Origin: an uncultured Bacteroidota bacterium
GTDB taxonomy: Bacteria > Bacteroidota > Bacteroidia > Chitinophagales > Chitinophagaceae
Assembly: GCA_903905685.1 (NCBI GenBank)
Contig: CAIVHI010000062.1
Span: forward strand, 1-7,783
DNA length: 7,783 nucleotides
Reading direction: 5' to 3'
Part shown: positions 1 through 6,108 of the stretch, in pieces
Layout of the letters: each line of letters opens with the position of its first letter
Position numbering within the stretch: the stretch's first letter is position 1
Position numbers and translations under genes: made by a program
The notes under the pieces: generated by a model
Database searches by the model: none
What the model was told of the DNA's origin: nothing
What the model saw: the letters and a program-made list of their open reading frames with translations, nothing else

Positions 1-445
1 GCTGTTTGAACAGATCAAACAAACCCACGAAGCGCAACAAAGCTCTACTTTGATTAGTCATTAAGGTACTTTCAGAAATCACAAAACCGAAACGGTTTTG
101 CTTTTTCAAAATATCTAGTCCAGTAAGTAGGTGTTTCAGTGTTTTTAACGTTGATCTGTAAATTGGCTGAAAGCCGTCGAGATGCTGATAAACTATGTAG
201 TGAACTTTACTTGAAGCATCAAAGTCAACCCGAATTACTTTTTGGATACCGTCAATGTCCTGATTGATTAATGGAAGAATTTCGTTTTTTAAAAGACGGT
301 CAAGTAAGTTTTGATAATCTTCGTTCGCTTTTATTGTCAGCACCTCAAAGGACTGTCCATCGCTGCTCTCCGTCAACCAAAGCGTTAGGTTGTCGTTGAG
401 TTGCTGTACCTCTTGGATAATATTTAATTGTCCTATTGTTTCCAT
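1..445 (-). CDS. N-terminal part of a pseudokinase-like protein, cut by the window edge
   Basis: An open frame starts at ATG 445 and runs without a stop to the left edge, giving 148 residues of a longer protein. What is seen follows the order of a protein-kinase fold: a beta-rich start with a lysine in VLTIKA (K39, like the beta-3 VAIK lysine), a helix around 44-58, then HYIVYQHLDG (82-91), which resembles the hinge pattern 'yIVmEyldG', then a helix ending in LDILKKQ (110-116). The next stretch has the spacing of a catalytic loop and DFG motif, but FVISESTLM (121-129) stands where HRDLKPSNIL would be and RFVGLF (138-143) where DFG would be. The catalytic Asp, Asn and DFG Asp are therefore all absent. 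This fold call is an inference from pattern only. The rest of the protein, which would reveal its job, lies outside the window. The gene is AT-rich, unlike the genes to its right. No Shine-Dalgarno site is visible. The open frame is convincing; the function is unknown. Confidence 0.6.
   Translation of the reverse strand, partial: METIGQLNIIQEVQQLNDNLTLWLTESSDGQSFEVLTIKANEDYQNLLDRLLKNEILPLINQDIDGIQKVIRVDFDASSKVHYIVYQHLDGFQPIYRSTLKTLKHLLTGLDILKKQNRFGFVISESTLMTNQSRALLRFVGLFDLFKQ
82..107 (+). other. Perfect 8-bp inverted repeat with T-rich tail inside the left gene
   Basis: CAAAACCG at 82-89 and CGGTTTTG at 93-100 are perfect reverse complements around a 3-base loop (AAA). They are followed on the plus strand by CTTTTTC. 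The form resembles a weak intrinsic terminator for plus-strand transcription, antisense to the partial gene, but only three of the eight stem pairs are G-C. It may simply be a coding coincidence. Confidence 0.3.
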
Positions 446-465
446 TGGTGGTGCTGTTAATCTGT

Positions 466-491
466 CATTCCTAAGCAAAATTTTAGGAATG
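466..491 (-). promoter_or_regulatory. Perfect 9-bp inverted repeat upstream of the left gene (possible operator or leader hairpin)
   Basis: CATTCCTAA (466-474) and TTAGGAATG (483-491) are perfect reverse complements separated by 8 bases. On the coding strand of the left gene the element ends about 20 bases before the ATG at 445. That position suits either a dimeric repressor site or a 5'-leader hairpin close to the start codon. The symmetry is visible; the regulatory role is inferred. Confidence 0.4.
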
Positions 492-826
492 GTTAAAAAG
501 CTCGGAAATTAAGAAATTACTATGGATTCTCAATGAGTTGCGTTTTTCTTGATAGATGATTTTCCCAATCAACTGGATTGCAAATAAATCCTTGAATTGA
601 TTATTCTGAAAATGAGTTGTAAAATGCGAAGGTAATAATTTATTAATGAAAAAATTACGCAGTCGCATCGCTTCAAGAGGTGCTTTTTTTGATGCGGGCT
701 TAGCAGAAAGCCGATTGTTTCGCTGAACGGCGCGATGCCTTGTTCCGGTTTCGCCACGTCTACATCAAACCCCATTCTTGTCCGGTTTCGAGCCTTTAAC
801 CGGCGATTGTATGCCCAATCAGCCTA

Positions 827-859
827 TTGCCTCCAAAATGCAATAGTTGCTTACTTTTA
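827..859 (+). promoter_or_regulatory. Possible Bacteroidota-type promoter of the PIG-L gene
   Basis: TACTTTTA at 852-859, in the context TTGCTTACTTTTACGGC, is one base from the Bacteroidota -7 consensus TAnnTTTG. A TTG at 827-829 lies 22 bases upstream, near the expected place for the -33 TTTG box. Transcription would begin shortly after 860, leaving a leader of about 65 bases that contains the inverted repeat at 866-915. The -33 match is weak. Confidence 0.4.
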
Positions 860-865
860 CGGCAC

Positions 866-915
866 TCCCAATGGTGCAAGTTTTTCACCCTTCGTTCACG
901 CTCTGCCCATTGGGA
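866..915 (+). promoter_or_regulatory. Possible stem-loop in the leader of the PIG-L gene
   Basis: TCCCAATGG (866-874) is the exact reverse complement of CCATTGGGA (907-915). With one bulged T the stem extends inward by three more pairs (GCA with TGC). The structure ends 16 bases before the ATG at 932, so if transcribed it would sit just ahead of the ribosome entry region. No known riboswitch class was recognised and no U-run follows, so a terminator is unlikely. Confidence 0.4.
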
Positions 916-931
916 ATAACGCCAAATCCAT

Positions 932-3394
932 ATGAAGAAATTAGCGGCGGCAATTTTGCCGGTCTTGTTTGCAATAGCCGCCCATGGGCAGCAAATACGT
1001 GCATCAAATAGCGTGAAGATATACCACGAACTGGCGCAGATGCGTAATTTGGTAAACGTGCTCTATGTTGCCGCCCATCCCGACGACGAAAACACCCGCC
1101 TGCTGGCTTGGCTCGTAAACGAGCGCAATGTGCGCACGGGTTACTTGTCTTTAACACGGGGAGATGGTGGCCAAAACATATTGGGTACCGAGCAAGGCGA
1201 CGCGCTCGGCCTGATTCGCACCCATGAACTCATGGAAGCCCGAAAAATAGATGGGGCCGAACAATATTTTACACGTGCTGTCGATTTCGGCTTTTCGAAA
1301 AACTTCGAGGAAACCTTCAAGCACTGGGACAAAGACTCCCTCGTGAGCGATGCCGTATGGGTAATCCGCGAATTTCGCCCCGACATCATCATCTGCCGTT
1401 TTCCGCCCGACACTATGGCCGGTCATGGCCATCACGCTGCATCGGCAGTCATAGGCCGCGCTGCTTTCGAAGCTTGCGGCAATGCCGCCATGTATCCCGC
1501 CCAAATTCCGTTCCGCCCTCCCTTTCAGCCTGTTAGGCTGGTATTCAATGCCTACAGATTTGGCAGCTTCAGCACGCAGAAGGAGAACATGTTCAAGGTT
1601 CCGGTGGGCCAATACGAGCCACTGCTGGGTATGGGCACCGGCGAGCTGGCGGGCATCAGCCGCAGCGTGCACAAAAGCCAGGGCGCGGGCACGCCGGGTG
1701 TGGCAGGTGTGCAAAACGAATATTTCAAACTCGTGGCCGGTATGCCGTTCACCAATTCCCTTTTCGACGGTATAGATACCACTTGGAGTAGGGTGGGGCA
1801 CGCCGAAATAGATGTTCGGATTGCGGCAGTGCAACAAAAATTCGATTTCCTGCATCCCGACAGGATTCTTCCGGACCTCGTAGAGATTCGTAAAATGATT
1901 GAGACGGTGTCCGACAACTATTGGCGGAAGGAAAAGCTGGAAGAAATGGACCGGCTGATTTTGGACTGCGCCGGGATTTTGGTGGAGGTGGTTACCAAGC
2001 AGGCTACAGCCGTTGCAGGAACGGGCATTCCGCTGTCCGTGCACATTGCGGCACGCGCAGCAGATGTCTCCTTGGTATCCGTGCGCTGGGCACCGGGTAG
2101 CGACACCACTATCAACCATGTTCTGGGCTCGGATTCCCTCTATTCGTTCGACCACTACTATAATGTGCCCCTGGTAACATCAGTCACAGAACCTTATTGG
2201 CTGCAACAGCCGTCTGCCAATGGCAGATTCGAAGTGCCCAACCGCGCTTACTTGGGATTGCCCGAGACGCCCACCGAATTAACGGTCACCATCGTTCTAG
2301 ATATCGCAGGATACCGCAGGTACCTTGAAGTGCCGGTGTCTTGCAAGAAACTAGACCCGCTGAAGGGCGATGTTGTAGAGCCGCTGCGCATAGTGCCTCG
2401 TGCCGTGCTGGCATTCCAGTCGGACCTGTTGATGATTGGGGCCGATGGGATGGTAACTGCCGATGTGCACATTCACGCTTATGACGCGGTGCATGAGGGA
2501 GAGCTTTCCATAATGTCGGGCTCCACCCAACTGGCGCAAATCACGAATTTGATGCTCGACGCGGGCAACGATACGACGGTGACATTCAAGTTGAATTTGA
2601 AGGCGGTGAAGCCTGGCGAAGGTGGATGCATTCTGTTGAATGCGTCCCTCCAAGACGGAAGGAAGGTTTTCGACCGGACGGTACACAACATCCAGTACAG
2701 CCACTTGCCTGCGCTGCAATATTTTACCGCTGCCTCGGCCAAGGCCATTCATCCCAATTGGAAGGTGCTGGTAAAGCACGTGGGCTATATAGAGGGTGCC
2801 GGCGACTTCGTTCCCAACTTCCTTAAGTTGGCGGGTATCGAGGTGGACATGCTAAAGGAGGCCGACCTCGCCAATGCCGCGAAACTTAAAAAATATGACG
2901 CCATCGTAACGGGTATTAGGGCCGTGAATGTGGAAAAAAGGATGGCGGTTTGGATGCCTGTATTGATGGAGTATGTAAAGGCAGGTGGAACTTTGGTGAT
3001 GCAGTACAATACCTTGCAAGACTTAGCTACCACCAAAATTGGCCCATACCCCATGACGCTGTCGGGCAAGAGAGTGACGGAAGAAGATGCCGAGATGACC
3101 TTCTTGGACCCGAAAGACAAACTGGTGAATCTCCCGAATAAGCTGGGTCCGGACGACTTTAAGGGCTGGGTGCAGGAGCGCGGGCTGTACTTCCCGGGTA
3201 CTTGGGATGCCCAATACAAACCTGTATTTTCGATGCACGACCTTGGCGAACAACCGCTCTTAGGAAGTGTACTGACCGCTAAGTACGGCAAGGGTAACTA
3301 CATTTACACCTCCCTGTCTTTCTCCCGGCAGTTGCCCGCAGGCAACATTGGGGCGGCAAGACTGTTCATGAATATGCTGAGTATTGGAAAATAG
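932..3394 (+). CDS. Secreted PIG-L (LmbE-like) family deacetylase with C-terminal amidotransferase-like domain
   Basis: The product is 820 residues. Residues 1-20 form a signal peptide (MKK, hydrophobic core, AHGQ), so it acts in the periplasm or at the cell surface. The PIG-L domain covers about 40-300. It holds AHPDDE (48-53), TRGDGGQN (75-82) and GHGHH (164-168). By family knowledge (for example MshB), H49, D52 and H168 would bind zinc, and D51 would be the general base, so the metal site looks intact. The family removes N-acetyl groups from amino sugars or sugar conjugates; the substrate here is unknown. Residues about 330-590 look like beta-sandwich segments. From about 595 the sequence resembles a ThuA/class I glutamine amidotransferase fold, with VGYIEGAGD near 617, YDAIVTGIRA near 655 and GGTLVMQYNT near 685. 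No nucleophile cysteine is seen there, so this part is probably a binding domain. The ATG at 932 is chosen because it gives the signal peptide directly. Long proteins of this layout occur widely in Bacteroidota. Confidence 0.92.
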   Translation: MKKLAAAILPVLFAIAAHGQQIRASNSVKIYHELAQMRNLVNVLYVAAHPDDENTRLLAWLVNERNVRTGYLSLTRGDGGQNILGTEQGDALGLIRTHELMEARKIDGAEQYFTRAVDFGFSKNFEETFKHWDKDSLVSDAVWVIREFRPDIIICRFPPDTMAGHGHHAASAVIGRAAFEACGNAAMYPAQIPFRPPFQPVRLVFNAYRFGSFSTQKENMFKVPVGQYEPLLGMGTGELAGISRSVHKSQGAGTPGVAGVQNEYFKLVAGMPFTNSLFDGIDTTWSRVGHAEIDVRIAAVQQKFDFLHPDRILPDLVEIRKMIETVSDNYWRKEKLEEMDRLILDCAGILVEVVTKQATAVAGTGIPLSVHIAARAADVSLVSVRWAPGSDTTINHVLGSDSLYSFDHYYNVPLVTSVTEPYWLQQPSANGRFEVPNRAYLGLPETPTELTVTIVLDIAGYRRYLEVPVSCKKLDPLKGDVVEPLRIVPRAVLAFQSDLLMIGADGMVTADVHIHAYDAVHEGELSIMSGSTQLAQITNLMLDAGNDTTVTFKLNLKAVKPGEGGCILLNASLQDGRKVFDRTVHNIQYSHLPALQYFTAASAKAIHPNWKVLVKHVGYIEGAGDFVPNFLKLAGIEVDMLKEADLANAAKLKKYDAIVTGIRAVNVEKRMAVWMPVLMEYVKAGGTLVMQYNTLQDLATTKIGPYPMTLSGKRVTEEDAEMTFLDPKDKLVNLPNKLGPDDFKGWVQERGLYFPGTWDAQYKPVFSMHDLGEQPLLGSVLTAKYGKGNYIYTSLSFSRQLPAGNIGAARLFMNMLSIGK

Positions 3395-3410
3395 GCCGAT
3401 TAATGGTAAG

Positions 3411-3438
3411 TTTGACACGTTTTACCGAACCGGTCAAA
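3411..3438 (+). repeat. 6-bp inverted repeat between the PIG-L and lipoprotein genes
   Basis: TTTGAC (3411-3416) and GTCAAA (3433-3438) are reverse complements with 16 bases between. Inside, ACCG-aac-CGGT can form a smaller hairpin that shares the GT with the outer arm, so the two pairings compete. It lies just before the chosen lipoprotein start at 3454 and has no T-run typical of a terminator. A role in expression of the lipoprotein is possible but speculative. Confidence 0.25.
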
Positions 3439-3453
3439 ATGTTTTTGTGTAAT

Positions 3454-3942
3454 ATGAAACAAACCTGCTTATCCAAGTTATTCTTTGCCTGCATTTTGGC
3501 AGTTGTGGCCGTCGCTTTAGGCTGTGGCAAATCGGGCACACCTGTGGTTCCTACCACGCCCTCCGCAACGTGTGTGGACAACCATACGTCGGTTTACGAC
3601 TCCATTTGCAATATGGCGGGCAATTGGACAGCCACTGAGCATAAGTTGTTCATCCAGACCGATTCCGGTGTCACTACGAGAACTGCAACGGTTACGCCGG
3701 GCGTGGTGTTCAATATCGTGGTTTCCGGCGGCAAGCAGGTGAGCTTTAACGGCTATGCCTATACCATGGTCGATTCCAATTCGTCGCTCATCCACTTTTC
3801 CTGCTTCTCCCTGCCTACCGACAACCATGCCGATATCTACTTCTATCCGCAAAGCGACAGTGTGATCATCGCCACATCGACGACCACCTTTGCCGCCAAC
3901 CTTACGCAGAATACCTTGGATACCTTGTATTCCTATTGGTAA
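3454..3942 (+). CDS. Small exported lipoprotein of unknown function
   Basis: The product is 162 residues from ATG 3454. In-frame ATGs at 3403 and 3439 would add 17 or 5 residues ahead of the signal peptide, so 3454, which yields MKQTC followed by a hydrophobic stretch, is preferred. The sequence ALGC (21-24) is a slightly atypical lipobox (Ala rather than Leu at -3), placing the lipidated Cys at 24. A Pro/Thr-rich linker (29-38) follows, then a compact domain predicted to be mostly beta. Mature cysteines besides C24 are C40, C52 and C117. AGNWTAT (55-61) faintly resembles the GxW start of lipocalin-like domains, but this is weak. I do not recognise the family. The gene follows the PIG-L gene by 59 bases on the same strand with no clear terminator between, so cotranscription is plausible. 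It converges with the ABC ATPase gene. Confidence 0.8.
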   Translation: MKQTCLSKLFFACILAVVAVALGCGKSGTPVVPTTPSATCVDNHTSVYDSICNMAGNWTATEHKLFIQTDSGVTTRTATVTPGVVFNIVVSGGKQVSFNGYAYTMVDSNSSLIHFSCFSLPTDNHADIYFYPQSDSVIIATSTTTFAANLTQNTLDTLYSYW

Positions 3943-3964
3943 TGGCACGACGCATCGCGATCCC

Positions 3965-4585
3965 TTATTTATAGTCTTCTACCACAATGGTGGTATCGCA
4001 AAAAAAGTATTCTCGTGGGTCGTTCGATGCCACTATGATGGTTCTGGTGCTCCCAAATTGGTTGATCCAGGCCGTGTACTGGTTGACGCCGTGCTGGTCC
4101 AGATTGGTGCAGGGCTCGTCCAACAGTAGAATTGGGGTGTCTGCAAAAATGGCTTGGGCCAACTTCACCCGCTGCTTCATCCCCGACGAATATTCGCCTA
4201 TCGGCTTCGAGGCCGCCTGTGACAGTCCGATGGTCTCGATAATGCCGGCGATGGTTATGCCCGGCAACAACGGCTTGAAGGAGAAATGGAAGGTGAGGAA
4301 CTCGTTGAGGGTCAATTCTTCGACCAATTCCATGCCGGGTGCACAAAAGCCGATGTGGTTGAATATCGACGTACTGCCAATTGTTTGTCCCGCATCATCG
4401 GTATAGGCTACCGAACCCTTCGACGGGGTCTGAATCCCCGCAATCACCCGCAGTAATGTAGACTTCCCCGACCCATTGGAGCCCAGCAGCGCATACCGGC
4501 CGCCGCCTTGGAACGTATAATTGAAGTTGCCGAATATCTTATACCGCTGGAAGCGCTTGCCGATATCATTGAGGGTGATGGTCAT
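3965..4585 (-). CDS. ABC transporter ATP-binding protein, orphan, with non-canonical Q- and H-loops
   Basis: The product is 206 residues, a single cytoplasmic nucleotide-binding domain. Walker A is GSNGSGKST (35-43), the signature is YSSGMKQR (132-139), Walker B with catalytic Glu is ILLLDEP (152-158, E157), and the D-loop is NLD (161-163). The Q-loop segment, FCAPGMELVEE (80-90), lacks the usual Gln. The switch histidine position reads VASND (185-189), with N188 replacing His. Single-domain ATPases with AAP and ASN at these places are, to my knowledge, typical of one Bacteroidota subgroup, so this is probably a family trait rather than decay. No permease is present, so the substrate and direction of transport are unknown. 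An upstream in-frame ATG at 4690 would add 35 residues that look non-conserved, so 4585, where the domain begins with MTITLNDIGKRF, is preferred. It lies downstream of the barrel gene on the same strand and is likely in its operon. Confidence 0.88.
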   Translation of the reverse strand: MTITLNDIGKRFQRYKIFGNFNYTFQGGGRYALLGSNGSGKSTLLRVIAGIQTPSKGSVAYTDDAGQTIGSTSIFNHIGFCAPGMELVEELTLNEFLTFHFSFKPLLPGITIAGIIETIGLSQAASKPIGEYSSGMKQRVKLAQAIFADTPILLLDEPCTNLDQHGVNQYTAWINQFGSTRTIIVASNDPREYFFCDTTIVVEDYK

Positions 4586-4635
4586 GGGGCGGCAAATTAC
4601 GGCCTGTGGCGGTGCATTGCAAATGTTTGCGGTTA

Positions 4636-4708
4636 CTGAACTACACGCCCAGCCTCCTTTTCCGCTTCCATATTGATGTTCAGCGGGCACTAAGCCTGTC
4701 TGAACTAC
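4636..4708 (-). promoter_or_regulatory. Competing inverted repeats in the spacer before the ABC ATPase gene
   Basis: CTGAACTAC occurs twice on the plus strand (4636-4644 and 4700-4708), and GTTCAG (4678-4683) lies between. In minus-strand RNA the central CUGAAC can pair either with the upstream GUUCAG, forming a hairpin with a 16-base loop that includes an inner GGC/GCC stem, or with the downstream GUUCAG, across 36 bases. The first hairpin overlaps the barrel gene's stop codon. Neither option is followed by a U-run, so this is not a standard terminator. A role as RNA processing or attenuation element is inferred only. Confidence 0.35.
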
Positions 4709-6096
4709 TGTGCCTGCGGTTCGAAATCGAGCCGGTCTTTCGGGTTGTTCGTCTTTTTTCGGTTGCCGAAGGCCAGATTCATGCCAAAGTTGAGATTCGC
4801 ATTCTTACTGTCGAGCGGCACCACCGCAGCATACCAATTGTCGGTGACGGCGAAAAACTGCATCCCCAATGCTCGCAACACAATGCCGCCACCTATATTG
4901 AATGGCGCATAGTTGCGCACGGTATAGGTGAGCACACCCGAGAAATACTTGCCCAACCTCAACTGGTAGCACGCGGTGGCAGAGTATAGGAAGAAGCCAT
5001 TGAACCGCCGCGCCGACAACTCCAGCCCAAACCAATTATTCCTCAGGTCATAATTTCCCATAAGGTAAATGTCGTAGGGTGTATAGGTCATGTAGTGGTC
5101 GGAGTTCTTGTTGAATTTGATGATGTTCTTGATGGAGTCATGCAGCGTAGTGCTAATCAACGATGTGGTATCGCCTTGCAGGTAGTTTTCCGCGTGTAGG
5201 CCGTCGAACACGAAAGAAGCATTGTCTACAGTATAGTTGTGGATGTTGCTGCGCCAGGAAATGAAGCCCAGATTATTGATGCCGCCACCCACATTGAGGT
5301 GTTCGTCGAATGCGTACTTGGCACCCAAGTCTATTGCAAAGCCCGGGTTGCCGGGGTTGAACACATAGCCCAACGCATTTGCGGTCGTGTTGAAGTAGCC
5401 ACCCTTATTGTTGTCGGTGCTGTCGGCAATGCCGCTCATCTGGATGTTCATGTTGGCAGTTGCCGTCACTTTATAAAAGTCGTTGGGGTTGGTGTTCACC
5501 ACCAGCGATGATTGCACGGTGTTGATGTTGGTCATGCCGAACAACAGTTTCGGGCTGGCACCAAAGGTCCAATTGCCGCTGGTCACTGCCGCATGCAGCG
5601 CAAACTCTCGATACCACGATGCATTCAATCCAAAATTGCCCACCTGCAGGTTCTGTCCCAAGTAGTAGCCATTGCCATACCACAACAACTTGAAGGTATT
5701 GTCCGGGTAGCTGAATTGGAAATCGGCCTTATCGTTGATGGAGAAGCCGAACGAGTAGTTTTCTTTGGCAACATTTATGGAGAATAGGGGCACCGAGATG
5801 CCCGCAGTTACGTAGTTGATTGGTTTCAACTGGTTGAAGATTGCACCCATGTTTACCGACTTCTGGGAGTCGTTCGGCGATTTGAAGACGTCGTGATAGG
5901 TGAAGCCGGAGTTATAGATGTAGAAAGATGCGCCCGACAGGCCGGGCAGACCAATGGAAACTGCTGCATCAGGCTGGTTGGTGGGGCAAAACCATTGCGA
6001 TTGTTGCAACTGCGGCATGAATTTCAGGGTATAGTTGTCTTGACCCATCACTGCAAACGGCATCAACAAACCCAATATATAGAGTGCTTTTTTCAT
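4705..6096 (-). CDS. DUF5723-like outer-membrane beta-barrel protein
   Basis: The product is 463 residues with a signal peptide of about 18 residues (MKK start, then a hydrophobic core ending AVMG) cleaved before Q19. The mature start carries a segment typical of DUF5723-type proteins and loosely of PorP/SprF: VSIGLPGLSG (46-55), then YNSGF (61-65). The rest alternates polar and aromatic residues in many short strands rich in Gly, Asn, Tyr and Phe, as expected for an outer-membrane barrel. The tail (about 447-463) is charged and proline-containing rather than ending in a terminal aromatic strand. Its molecular role is unknown in the family. It starts 12 bases after the stop of the upstream lipoprotein gene, which suggests translational coupling and a shared job at the outer membrane. 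A PorP/SprF-like type IX secretion role cannot be excluded, but the length and N-terminal pattern favour DUF5723. Confidence 0.8.
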   Translation of the reverse strand: MKKALYILGLLMPFAVMGQDNYTLKFMPQLQQSQWFCPTNQPDAAVSIGLPGLSGASFYIYNSGFTYHDVFKSPNDSQKSVNMGAIFNQLKPINYVTAGISVPLFSINVAKENYSFGFSINDKADFQFSYPDNTFKLLWYGNGYYLGQNLQVGNFGLNASWYREFALHAAVTSGNWTFGASPKLLFGMTNINTVQSSLVVNTNPNDFYKVTATANMNIQMSGIADSTDNNKGGYFNTTANALGYVFNPGNPGFAIDLGAKYAFDEHLNVGGGINNLGFISWRSNIHNYTVDNASFVFDGLHAENYLQGDTTSLISTTLHDSIKNIIKFNKNSDHYMTYTPYDIYLMGNYDLRNNWFGLELSARRFNGFFLYSATACYQLRLGKYFSGVLTYTVRNYAPFNIGGGIVLRALGMQFFAVTDNWYAAVVPLDSKNANLNFGMNLAFGNRKKTNNPKDRLDFEPQAQ

Positions 6097-6108
6097 GGCG
6101 GTATGGTG

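Larger units (their letters stand above)
446..931. other. Gene-free region between the two divergent genes
   Basis: No convincing gene is seen here. The left part (to about 660) is AT-rich; the right part has the higher GC of the following genes. Short open frames on both strands lack recognisable domains. The region holds the upstream sequences of both divergent genes, a 9-bp inverted repeat at 466-491, a 13-base AT palindrome (TAATAA-T-TTATTA, 633-645), the 9-mer AATGAGTTG twice (532-540 and 611-619), the 10-mer TCCGGTTTCG twice (744-753 and 781-790), and a promoter-like element and hairpin before the PIG-L gene. CGCATC (664-669) and GATGCG (691-696) flank a T-run and could form a weak hairpin. 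Confidence 0.6.

Noticed and set aside
569..775. A 68-codon minus-strand frame in the intergenic region
   Set aside because: It crosses the composition boundary, changes character half-way and shows no domain or leader. It could be a conserved intergenic repeat, but I cannot support it as a gene.
735..935. A 66-codon plus-strand frame before the PIG-L gene
   Set aside because: It overlaps the probable promoter and leader and the start of the PIG-L gene, and has no recognisable motif.
1151..2155. A 334-codon open frame on the minus strand inside the PIG-L gene
   Set aside because: It is antisense to a strongly supported gene with clear catalytic motifs. Its translation is rich in His, Arg and Cys with no domain, as expected from the reverse strand of GC-rich coding DNA.
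3980..3995. TACCAC-aatg-GTGGTA hairpin at the convergent gene ends as a shared terminator
   Set aside because: On the plus strand it is followed by A-rich, not T-rich, sequence. On the minus strand the T-run precedes the hairpin. It also lies within the ABC coding sequence.
4586..4690. N-terminal extension of the ABC ATPase from ATG 4690
   Set aside because: The 35 extra residues show no hydrophobic or domain character, while the ATPase fold begins naturally at 4585.
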